A stretch of 26,625 nucleotides of DNA from Gnetum montanum (Eukaryota; Streptophyta; Gnetopsida; Gnetales; Gnetaceae): NCBI GenBank assembly GCA_015680685.1, contig MNCI01008966.1:225944-252568 (forward strand), written 5' to 3'. The translations under genes and the position numbers were made by a program. Positions 9,738 through 20,069 of this stretch are shown in pieces (the first letter of the stretch is position 1; each line of letters opens with the position of its first letter). The notes below the pieces were generated by a model. The model ran no database searches and was not told the DNA's origin. It saw nothing but the letters and a program-made list of their open reading frames with translations.

Positions 9738-10481
9738 GATAAACCAAAACATACTAAATTTGCTGCATTAAGAAAAAGATCCAAGACATGAATATTACCA
9801 TTTACTTAACAAAACTCTTAATATATGAAAATGGAAAAAGGCAACTTATATAACTAACCCCATGTAAATGAGATACGGCTGCGATAATGAAATATTCATT
9901 CTTTGTTAGCAAATCACATTTAGATAAAATAGATCATGCAACTAATACATAGCTTGCATTTTTGTTAAAGTCTTCACATTTAAGCCATGGACTCCCAAGG
10001 TCATCCTATGTAACAAAAAATTTTCCGGTTTCTGGCTTTCAGAGATTTAAAAGAAAAAAAGTGGAATAATGAATTTTTTAACATCCACAAATTCTACATG
10101 AATGTATACCACTAAATCATTAAAATTAAGCTTAGTAGTGTAAAAGGAGTTCTACATCTAAATATGTAAACAGTCAAACTTATTGGAGGAAACGGATGCT
10201 TCGATTATTTTTTTTAAAAAAGGGAGAACATCAAAATTCTTTCGCAAGAGATAATAATTATCCTTCGTACCGTTGAATTTTATCATTTCTCACCAGAACT
10301 CTTCGGTCTAATTGGAAACTAAAGCGAACACATAATTAAATAGTCAGTAACATTTGGGCATGAAGGTAAGTCTTAGGACTTATTCAAAACAATATACCCC
10401 TCCAAATAAATGAAAGTAGGTATTCCAACCAAGTAGCTTTTAACTCATACAAAAACTCCGTCCATCTCAATGAGCAACACT
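9738..10481. other. Intergenic DNA and probable 3' UTR of the gamma-CA gene
   Basis: I see no gene. The part nearest 10481 is probably the 3' untranslated region of the minus-strand gamma carbonic anhydrase gene, but I could not find a canonical AATAAA on the minus strand to set its end. Confidence 0.4.
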
Positions 10482-13400
10482 TCATTGTGGAATCCGAACA
10501 GCAGTTTCAGGAAAACCTTGCCCTGGGTGTATCTCCCGCATTTCTGTTCTTTGAGAGCCGTATTGCCCTTTGGCATAGCCTGTAAATTTCATCCTTATTA
10601 ACCTTTCAGCTTCACTTAAATCAAGCTCTTTAACATTTTCGGAAAGGTGGGCCTCGGCAAGTTTTGCATAATTTACAGCTGATTCTTTAAAAAATGCAAT
10701 CTCTTCACTGGTAAGTTTCCTCAGCAACTTTGCTGGATTGCCACCCCAAACCTGCATGAAAACAGAATCGGCTATTACAATAATATTCAATATCCATATA
10801 TCTTCATAGGGCAGGACTTTGAAAACTAAAATTAATAAAAGTAAAGGAACAGATTCCTCCTGTTGTTTAGTATGGTCGTGAAAGAACTAGAATTATAATG
10901 TCTCTGCAGAAAAATTGATGCAACTAACAGAACAATCACTGTTATAAATAAGGAAATATTGTTGAAAAGGAAAAGGATAATTCAGGGCCTGAAAGTCCCT
11001 TGCTACAAACACTTCCACTACCTAACATCAATGCTTCAATCAGATGGTGAAATGGACAAAGATGTCAGAAATAGGATAGAGACAGGATGGTCAAAATGGT
11101 GGTAGACTTATAGTGTTTTATGTGATAAAAGAATCTCAAAGAAACTAAAAGAAAAATTTTACAGGACACTAATTGGGCCTGCTATTTTATATGGTGCTGA
11201 ATGTTAGGTGGCAAAAAAGAGGCATGAGTGATAAATCAGTGTGACAGAATTGCAAATGCTTAGACAGATACCGAATGGTACAAAAAGAGAGAAATTACAC
11301 AATAAAAAGGAGGGCTTGGAGTAGGCTCCATTTCAGGTATGCTTCAGGAATGTCTTCTTATAGATGGCTTAGTCATGTCCAAAGGTCAGATAGTAAGCAT
11401 ATCAAAAAAAGGTTGCCATGTCACAATTTCAAGGAAGTGGCCATTGTGACAGGCCTCCGAAAACAAACATGAGGAAAAAAATAAAACAATAGAAGATGAT
11501 ATGAAGAAATTATAAATAAATAAGGATCTAGCTTTTCATAGTGGCAAATGGCAAAAAAAAACTAATGTAGCTGTTCCCATTTTGTTGGACAGCTAACATG
11601 ATGAAATTTCTTAATCCTCTTCCAAATACCAATATCCAATATAGGAGCTTCTCTCCAACCAGTTATAAAGATTTTGGAAATTACATTCAACTATGCTACC
11701 CTTTTTTCCATTTGGAAAATCATTTCAAGATTTAATAATAATTTCACTATCTTAGATATTTCCTTACAGAAAAAAAAAACTTACACATGTACCAAATTGT
11801 CTGCTTCACACAAACGCAGCAGCCTTTCATAGTTAAAACATACAAAGAAGGAACATGTACCAATAGTTCAGCTTTTGAATACTAGTGAAAAGCATCACCA
11901 ACAATTTTCAAAAAAATTATCAAATTTAAGGGCAGAAGAACATGAACAAAAAAGGACATATACCACAACACAAAAAGTTGTGATATAAACATAAGAATAA
12001 ATTCAGTAGCTACCTCTCCAGATGGAACACGGGTGTCCTGTGCTACCACGGCCCCAGCAGCAACCATTGCATTCTTTTCCACTACCACTCCATCCAACAG
12101 GGTTGCACCCATTCCAATGAATGCTTCATCCTCAATAGTACAACCATGTAGTAATGTGCTGTGACCTGTCTAAATTGTTCCATCGCAAGACATTAGGCTC
12201 TCATTCCTTACTCAGAATATGTTACTTGGCAAAACAACTAAAGCAAGTTGAGAAAGTTGAAAATCCAATTGTTGTTGTTTATTAAAATTTTCCCTTTTCT
12301 AATACCTACCTTTCAAATTTAACCAACTGCTTATATGTATTACATGAATGAAAACAAATGTATACCTTGAATAATGGAATCAAGAGAGAACGTAAAGAAA
12401 CTAAAAGAGGAAACTTGGAAACAGAGCATACTTACCAATCGTCACATTATTGCCAATTAAGGTTGGAAGTGCATCGTTTCCTACTTTAGCCTTTGCCACA
12501 TGAACAAGAGTATTGTCTTGTATATTAGTCCCAGAGCCAACACTAATAAAATTAACATCTCCTGAAATATCAACAGTAGATTTAAATGATCAAAGTTCCA
12601 TGGTATTGAAATCTAGCATGCCTTTGAGAATCTGAAAGTGAAATTGAAAATAATGTATTTAACTATGTCGCAGAGATCCTCTTGGATATGTTAGACCACA
12701 CAGATTTTAGAATTCCTTTCTAGAGTGTGTTCATAACCTAGAATTGCCCACTGGAATTGAATCCATGACATGGGATTTCCATGTTAAAATTCTTACTGTT
12801 AATTATGTCCACTGATATCCTCTTGAATTTATTGGACACCAGTTTCAGAATTCCTTTTACTGTTTTAAGGAATGTCTTCATAACCCAACATTGCCCACTG
12901 GAATTAAGTCTGTGACTTAGGATTTCCATGTTATGATTCTTACCACTACGCTAATGCCTCATTGATAACACATGAAACCAACATCTAAGAAAAGCCATAT
13001 CTGCTTCATGTTTGTATGCATGATCATTTTTATGGTTTTTAAAAAGTCTTATAAAATTTAAAAGTAAATATGTAGCATAATGACCTAACAAAGTGTGACA
13101 AGCACTTGTTCATTGTTGTGAAATTTTCATTTAACACAATCCAAAATTGGATGTGACCCTAAACCTATAGATTCACGTTTGTATTAACAAAGTTCTATCT
13201 GAATAATGTTGACATTTACTCCATTACTTTAGCAACATCTATCTCAAATATTGTCGGTTGTGGTGCAATGTACTCAAATTAGGTGTTTCGTGTTGTTTTC
13301 AACAATGTGCAACAAAGCAGTACCGTCCCTAGGAGAACGGGTCTAAAATGTACCTAGAAAATTCAAAGATACTTTATAAAAACTTGAAGTCTTCATAGAA

Positions 13401-15778
13401 GAAACATACTGATTGAATTTGGAAGATTGAGGGTCCAAATGAAAACACAAACCCAATATCTCACATATGGGAGAAAAACACGTTAGTTAAAAAAAATTTA
13501 GAAGACAAAAAAAAAAGGCATGCATATAATAAATAACAGTCATACAATAACGGAGTGTCCTAGTACATATACATTAAATATTAACAAGGAAATCAAGTGG
13601 TGCAGACTGTTCATTTGAAAGTAACAGACTTATCAGACGGAACATATCAAGCACTGCATTCATTGTACAATAATATGTTTGATAAATTGCAATGATTTTA
13701 GTTGATGCTGATACAAAATCTAGTTATATTCAATGGACATTTTAACTCACCTCTTAGAACACAACCATACCAAATTGAAGAACCTTGGCCAACTTTAACA
13801 TTGCCAATCAGAGCGGCATTGGGAGCAACAAAGGCTTCTTTGGTCACACTCGGAACTTTATCAAATACATTCATTAAAGTACGATGTCTCGATACTGCAT
13901 AAACAGAGCAATCATGTAAATAAAAGCTAACATTTAAACATGATAATTTTGCAGGAGACAAATAAATACAATCCTTTCTATCAGGCAAAAAGAAGAAGAA
14001 AAAAGGAAAAAAGAAACAAAGGATCAAATATTTTCAAATAAATTTGAAATCTATAAAGTTGAATCATACCAGGTTCTTTGAATTATCTCATAGAATATAT
14101 ACAGAACTCTGAGCAGAAGGAAGATACGGAATATATACAAGTACATGTGGCAGCAAAACATAAAGATGTATCATTGCTAGCACCAAAACAGAGTTTCTCA
14201 CATCGCAAAAAAGAAAACATAGTAATATACTCAGCTAGAAGAATATTCATTTCATTTTTAAAAGGTAGACGATCTCTTTACCTCTAAAAGAAAGAATCAC
14301 AAACTTAAAAAGCGGAACATGGATTGGGGACTGGAATTTGCACGCTAACTAGTTTGATCATCTTAAAAACAATATTTCATTCTTAAAAGTATTGAGAACA
14401 ATAATTCAACTGTCAAAACACACCCATCAGATTTCCATAACAACTTTTTTTGGTACAGAGAATGAATAAAATAATCAACACTCAAAAACTAAATCTCTAA
14501 AATCAAATGACACAACATTTAAACATCCTTTCACTTGTAATATGTATGCAGATAAAATATAATGTATTTACAATAACCTCTAGTGGTGATCCTAGTCGTA
14601 AACAACCATGTTTCAACAAGAAACGTTAAAATTACAAAACCAATTTTCAAGATCATCCATTCAGGCCTAGATTACTTCACAAAAGGAATCAGAAAATGGG
14701 GAACTTCGAAATTGATGGAACAGAGGACAATATGTTGTATGAGGAACAGAGGGTAATAATTCCATAATTAGTTTTAAAAAGAGATGCATACAATGACATA
14801 AATTTTCTTAACTCCGGCAGATTGCAACACTTAAAAGACTAACAAGACATGCAGCGAAGGCTGATTAAAAAGTGATACCCTAGAAACAAATCTGGCTATT
14901 ATTGCCAACAAAGATGAAGAAACATTCTTGTGACCAACCCGAACTTAAAGAATCATAACATTGATCCAAAACAAATATGCCACCTGTGTAGTATAAGTAG
15001 CAGCATTGAAGATGAATACCACTTTTTTTTTCTGAAATATCTTACTTTGGCGCACTTTGGAGCACTATGACATAGATGGAATATTACAGTTGCAAAGTTA
15101 TAAATTTGGTTGATTTGTTGCAAATATTACCAAGCTTGGTAATTTTCTTAATGATGTTAATGTTACCCAGAAAGCTTGGTAATTTTCTTAATGATATTTT
15201 CAAAACTTATACTATGTATATTTCTACTGTCCAATAAATACAGAGAGTTTCCAACGTAATAAAATTTCAGTTTCAATTTTACAATACAGGGAATTCCGTT
15301 CCTGTTCAGTCAAACTCAGGAATCACTTTCGGCAAAACTTGCTCGTTCGGCTCATCTCATATTATACTCACGCTCGCAGTTCCAATGCCGGATCCGTTGA
15401 CCAAGAAAGCCCCCGTGCATTTCATTTCATTTCATTAACAGCAACATAATTACGAATTTTATTTTCACATCCTCCACACGCAATATCCCTCGAAAGACAG
15501 CATCTTTGGCGGAGAATATTACAGAAATGTCGCCAAAGTTAACCAGAAAACAGCTCCATGTGGAATTATATGATGAGCCTCATCTAAAGTACCACATGTT
15601 CGAAACCCTTGGCCGTAATCAACAACGATTGATTGAATAACAGATGCAAAAACCAAAACTTACATTGTTCTTGAAATCCGTCGTGGCCTTGCAGGCGGCA
15701 ACCGAGGCGATCCATAGCTTGTCCGGTCTCCCGAATCCAAAATCCGACCGAGTAGAAGGCCTTCTTCAGCATCGCCAT
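10482..15778 (-). CDS. GAMMACA: Gamma carbonic anhydrase-like subunit of mitochondrial complex I (five exons)
   Basis: The coding exons are 15778-15664, 13894-13751, 12561-12436, 12165-12014 and 10751-10482. All introns are GT-AG and the phases join without a break, giving 268 residues. The amino end (GFWIRETGQA.DRLGCRLQG, then LSRHRTLMNVFDK across the first junction) is characteristic of plant gammaCA1/2/3. These proteins form the matrix-facing domain of complex I on the mitochondrial inner membrane. The left-handed beta-helix spans about residues 55-185. The zinc ligands are intact as His107 (LVHVAK), His130 (TIGHS) and His135 (LLHGC). Arg86, Asp88, Gln101 and Asp102 at the subunit interface are also kept. 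FIGMGATLLDGVVVEK favours the gammaCA1/2 class over gammaCA3. The carboxyl end, from about residue 235, differs from the Arabidopsis proteins I recall. Met3 is a second possible start. The 5' leader has a GAA run, and a TGGGCT motif lies at 15902-15907. Catalysis by the plant proteins is not firmly shown. Confidence 0.95.
11005..11582 (+). mobile_element. RTE-type LINE, 3' end fragment in gamma-CA intron 4
   Basis: On the plus strand, antisense to the host gene, translation gives FHYLTSMLQSDGEMDKDV, then KLKEKFYRTLIGPAILYGAE and, after a frame change, MSSYRWLSHVQRSD, ending near an ANGKKKL remnant. This order (L.SDGEID.DV, LK.KFYRT...PA.LYG.ECW, L.W.GHV.RR, W..LI) is the well-known carboxyl tail of plant RTE-clade LINE reverse transcriptases. 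Several stops and frameshifts are present. It lies wholly within intron 4 (10752-12013). Confidence 0.8.
12655..12965 (-). mobile_element. Probable tRNA-derived SINE, tandem dimer, in gamma-CA intron 2
   Basis: Two related units of about 140-147 bp lie in tandem (about 12801-12960 and 12661-12800 on the minus strand). Both share ATTGCCCACTGGAATT and GGATTTCCATGTTA when read on the plus strand. The upstream unit on the minus strand has an A-box-like TAGCGTAGTGG (12953-12943) and a B-box-like GACTTAATTCC (12910-12900), 32 bases apart, as in a tRNA gene. The downstream unit keeps the B-box region (12764-12753) but has lost the A box. Both end in a similar ACATARTTA tail. This matches a tRNA-derived SINE. 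It is too diverged from a true tRNA for me to name the parent. Confidence 0.55.
14930..15225 (+). mobile_element. LINE-like tail with Cys-His motif in gamma-CA intron 1
   Basis: Plus-strand translation gives ICHLCSISSSIEDEYHFFF around 14975-15040. It resembles the C-x2-C...EDE-x-HF zinc-binding motif found after the reverse transcriptase domain in many LINE proteins. Another frame downstream reads like the hydrophobic helical tail of the same proteins. It is antisense to the host gene and has no intact frame. The assignment rests on one short motif. Confidence 0.4.
15132..15196. repeat. Short direct repeat, 40-bp period
   Basis: AAGCTTGGTAATTTTCTTAA starts at 15132 and again at 15172, within gamma-CA intron 1 and inside the LINE-like tail. 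Confidence 0.85.
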
Positions 15779-15830
15779 TCTCTATTTGCCTTAAACTCTG
15801 ACCTCCTTCTCCTCCTCTTTTAACTTAATT

Positions 15831-15849
15831 TTCTTCTTCTTCTTCTTCT
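15831..15849 (-). repeat. (GAA)n run in the gamma-CA leader
   Basis: About six GAA triplets on the minus strand lie about 55 bases upstream of the start codon, in a purine-rich stretch that is probably the 5' untranslated region. Confidence 0.8.
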
Positions 15850-15850
15850 A

Positions 15851-16690
15851 TGAACTGTTTTTGTTTCCTTGTTTCAATCCTGCATTCCACAGCTTCCAGC
15901 TTGGGCTTTTAGGTTTACTTCGGTCCTCAATATAATTCTATCCAACACATTTCCTGTCACAGAAAAATTTAATTTCATTGGTGGTGCTTCTGCAGATTCA
16001 TGTTAAATGCGTTTTTCAGGAGACAATCTTGCACGAAACCGATCCTAACGAGATGAATATCCTACGATGGCGATAATCATATGTTTCCTTAATAAAAAAA
16101 TAATTCCATCATGCTAGCTATCTCCATCTCATGCAAGCTATCTTTACGGACCAATAACATCATTTTTTAAAAAATAAAATTTAAAAATAAATGTGAACGC
16201 TGCCAAGTCACATGTTGCGCCCTTATTGCCCATGCAATCTTTACGGACATACAACAACATAGCATGTAGTTTGTTGGTTATAATTTTCAATGGAAGTTCC
16301 TTCATGGGTAATAAATTTTATATGTTTTTTATCAACATCGCATGTAATTTACGAAATAAATTTTAATACTATTTGCTTCATGTGTTTTTCAAGTTAAAAG
16401 TGGGTTCGAGCTTGGCTGAAAGACGTTGACTTTTGTCTATCTACCAACCTTAGATATCTTGCTTAATAAAATGAGCATTGAAACTTTAGTTTGCTTTGTG
16501 TATAATAGGTTCTAATTTAAGTTTGTGTTGGTGGCATTGTCATGTAATACTTGGGTTATACCAAAATTCAATGTGGCCTATCAAGATTGCTTTGTTAAAG
16601 CCAAAGGGTAACAACAAAGAGGTAGACCTGAAGCCAAGTGCTTGAAGTTTTGTGGATGTTGAGGATTCCTTTTGCAAGCCATGCATTTGA
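15851..16690. other. Gamma-CA promoter region and intergenic DNA
   Basis: I see no gene. The part next to 15851 should hold the minus-strand gamma-CA promoter. A TGGGCT (site II-like) lies at 15902-15907 and an AT-rich TATA-like stretch at about 15928-15940, but neither is strong enough to fix a transcription start. The rest is AT-rich sequence with short repeats such as CTTTACGGAC. Confidence 0.35.
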
Positions 16691-16696
16691 AGTTTT

Positions 16697-17648
16697 GTGG
16701 ACTTTGAGGATTTCATTAGTGGATTTGATTTTTTTAGAATTATCACTCCCCCCATGAAGGATTCTATATTTCCCCCAACTTCTTCTACCTACTCTAAAAT
16801 TTTTGCTTCTTCTATCAATGTAAAATTTTTTGTTAATTTTTATAATGCCAATTTACCACTTGGTCAGCAAAAACTTGCAATGCCTTCTTTTAGTGGTCAT
16901 GATGCAAATAAGACACCTAATTTTGTTATTCCTAATGATCTTATTGGTTGCTATTCGCAAGTTATTGGTTGTTGATCTTACATTCAAATTTTGGGTTACC
17001 TACCTTGTAATTGAAATTTTACTTTGCAATTAAATACTGTGATGCAAAAACACAAAATTCAAATTATCCATGTTTTCTTCTACTTGTTGAGTTAGGCAAT
17101 GCTTTGATGGTGTAATGTGCCCTAGATATAAGATCATTTATACATAAGCATGCAATGTTCATTATTTGTAAATGGCCAACAAATTTTTATAACCAATCTA
17201 AAGAATATTCTAAAGTTCCATGTTTTGTTGAGCTATTTAATCTTTCGTTTGATTTTTAGAGAGTTCATAAACAAATTGTTAGTCTTCTTGGTCTCATCAA
17301 GTATATGTAATCTATTTCAACATCATTTATTTCCACACCATTTGGTTCTCCATAGGTGTTCTTTTGTTGAAATCAATTTTCTTAACCATAAAAAATAATT
17401 AATATTGCAAGCAAGCAAGAATATTAAGGTTCAACCAATTATATATTATAATTTTCTTAATTCTTGTAACTTTTGTCATTGTGAAAGACATTTCTTTAAT
17501 ATTTGTCCTTTTTCTGCACAGGAAAAATGATACTAAAGAAAAAAATAAACATATTGAAGTTGAGAATAAAAAACAAGCTAAAGTTAAAGGTATGACAAAT
17601 CATGTTTTTATCAATGATAAGAATGATCATAATGAGTTGTTAGCTTAG
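16697..17648 (+). pseudogene. Retroelement relic with CCHC zinc knuckle
   Basis: A plus-strand open stretch at 16697-16975 (MDFEDFISGFDFF..., with AMPSFSGHDANKTPN and VIPNDLIGCY) is followed by broken frames and then by an open stretch at about 17409-17648. The second stretch holds a perfect C-x2-C-x4-H-x4-C knuckle at 17465-17506 (CNFCHCERHFFNIC) followed by a Lys/Glu/Asn-rich tail. A domain followed by a CCHC knuckle and a charged tail suggests the gag-like ORF1 of a plant LINE (DUF4283 type) or another gag. The first part I do not recognise with confidence. Stops and frame changes make it non-functional. Confidence 0.4.
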
Positions 17649-17728
17649 TGGGTTCCTAAGCCCTTGGCGTATCTTTTTCGCAAATGCCTTTATCTAGATG
17701 GTTAAGAGTTGTAACCTAAGTTTTTTTT

Positions 17729-17745
17729 TCTCTCTCTCTCTCTCT
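17729..17745. repeat. (TC)n microsatellite
   Basis: About eight TC dinucleotides follow a T run, just beyond the zinc-knuckle relic. Confidence 0.85.
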
Positions 17746-17759
17746 TCACACCATTCATC

Positions 17760-20069
17760 TTTGAAAAGCTAGATCATCTTCAATCATTTTTCCCTTTATC
17801 TTTTTTATCTTCTTTTTAGTGACTTTTATATAATGCAGTAATTTTTTTTATTAGTTCAGTCAAACAAACAATCTTAGACATGATTCCAAAATAGAAACCA
17901 CTCCAAGTCTTCTTTCAATATTTGAGTAACATTCAATATTCATCTAAAAGTAAGTTCCCCATTTGAATAAGGATTAACATATCTTGAGAGGATACGGATG
18001 CTGATGGGTTCGCATATCTTGCGAGGAGGGATGCTGATCCATGTATCTAGGTTATGCTACCCTCTTTGGAGAAAGAAACAACAAATTGAGAAAGTTTCAC
18101 ATTCTTTAATGAAAAGGATGACCTGGCTATGACACGGAAAGAGCACTTAGAACCATAATGAAAGTTTTTCACGCCTAACGCTCATGAAAACATGAAGAAA
18201 TATTGGTATATACAAAAATAAAAGCTGGTAAAGGTGATATCAAAATGGATTCAATACTAACTGATAGCCCAGTAGTCATGCAACTTGTCGAGAATCATAA
18301 AAAAACAGAAAGTCATAGTTTAACCTTCTTCCAGGAATGTTAAGATGCATAGGAACCATGGTTAATTACTTCTATTACAACTTTCGTTACTGATACTAAT
18401 GACATAATTGGTTGGATAATGCCTGTTTAAATAGGTATCTAAGTTTAGCAGCAAAGTAGTTGTGCATGGCATAAACCAGGGGAGAAGTGGATTCATGTCA
18501 TTGATATTGGAAATCCATTGAGATGGGTGAAAGCTGAACCTTAATAGTGTAGAAACTTGATTGTTAGTCTTATTCAAATATATAAATGCCACCATTTTAG
18601 TAAAAAAAATTAAATACAATTCTCTTCAAATTTCTCTTCTGCTCGTGGACATTCCCAATTTCTGGATTGATTAACTATTTTGTTTCCAGTGAACACGAGA
18701 TTATTTACTTAATTAGATGAATGAATCGAAACCTGCTTCCATTAAGAACGAATGATTGCACTTGCAGTTACATATGCAAAATTTCCAGATGTATCACATC
18801 TTTGAAAATATCTTACCAGCAAAGTTTCTTTTCCCCAGCTTCTTTGAAGAAAGCTGTATTTGCAGATATAACGAGCAAAACTTTCATTACTTACAACTTT
18901 TGTTAGAACAAAAGGTAATGCTGTAAAACAGGGCCTGCCTTGATACCTGGTCAGGCGAGATTCATAATTGAACGCGAGATTTCACAGGCAACGAGTTGTT
19001 CCCGCTTGAAAGATGCTTTCGTGAGAAAAACAAAAAGGATCGTGAAATTTTTCGGACCTGTTGTCTTGACGGCACTGCTTATCTTGAAAATAAGAAGCCA
19101 GTGACAAGCATTCAAATTTTGGGATAACTCTATTTTTAATCTGGCATTATAACAGAGTCACGGATGAATGTACCCAAAATTCTCTAAATCCTCTTTTTTA
19201 TGTTCTGCTACATTTTAATTCTTTAAATCTTTCTTAACAAAAATCTCATCATCTAATATCCACGACATAAAAACCTTTCAACAATCCTGATAATCTGCAT
19301 ATTTTGAGCTAGAAACACGGAGATTTAATGATGCACTGAAATATCCTTCTTGGTTCTAAATAGCTGTTTCCGGAAAGAGTTTCAAATGAAAAGTTACAAG
19401 AAAAACCAGTAGTTCTAAGTTCAGGTTACTAACGTTTAGTGTGCATAAATGCTTGTGCTTGAAATTGTGATCAGTATATTTAATTATTTATAATTTAAGC
19501 GTTATCAAATCAAGAATCAAGAATCTTATCACTAGGGTAACAATATAACATAAATTCAAGAGTAACAATATAACATAAATGCAAACTTTGCTTGTGATTG
19601 AAATTAGTAACAAACGCCCTCTCCATCATGTTGAATTTTCATGTTGTTTCACTTGTGAATAGATGCTTCTGATCTATCCTCTAAATGCTCTCTTACTCAA
19701 GTCTCATATGTACAAAATCTCATAACGTGTTCGAGCAACCTACGTAGAAAACGAACTGGAGTAACATTCTGGAGGGTAAAAACAATTTACACATGGTTAT
19801 AAAAGCCTTGTACATATCTCCTCGAGTACAATTTCATTCAAACTGGTCTCCTTAAACCACAGATTATTATCTCAGCCAACAATGTATCAGGATATAGACA
19901 GCTTCATTAAAATGACATGGTACAAATACAGATCCAATCCACTGGAATCAATGATCAAACAAATTGCCATTACATAGTGATCTCAAGCACATGCAGAAAT
20001 CTAGGAAATCAATCATTTATAAAGTTAGCTGAAGCACGTGATATTTTCAGAAGCCGTATCCAGATTTCT
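17760..20069. other. Intergenic DNA between the two genes
   Basis: I recognise no gene. Two minor repeats are visible. One is a near repeat of CATATCTTG-GAGGA-GGATGCTGAT around 17978-18040. The other is a 26-bp tandem unit, TAACAATATAACATAAAT, at about 19537-19588. A slightly more GC-rich patch at about 18900-19110 has no readable frame that I recognise. The part next to 20069 is likely the 3' UTR of the TMEM184-like gene, but no clear polyadenylation signal was found on the minus strand. Confidence 0.4.
19537..19588. repeat. 26-bp tandem repeat, two copies
   Basis: GTAACAATATAACATAAAT occurs twice with a 26-bp period in intergenic DNA. Confidence 0.8.

Noticed and set aside
12738-12929. Minus-strand 63-codon frame with two similar halves
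   Set aside because: The internal repeat is explained by the SINE-like tandem units, and it lies in a gamma-CA intron.
12900-12953. A functional tRNA gene
   Set aside because: Only the A-box and B-box spacing is tRNA-like. The stems do not pair and the anticodon arm cannot be drawn.
13702-13902. Plus-strand 66-codon frame
   Set aside because: It is antisense to exon 2 of the gamma-CA gene, which has matching splice sites and clear homology.
17760-20069. A further gene in the 2.3-kb spacer
   Set aside because: Only short open frames without recognisable motifs or consistent splice partners were found.
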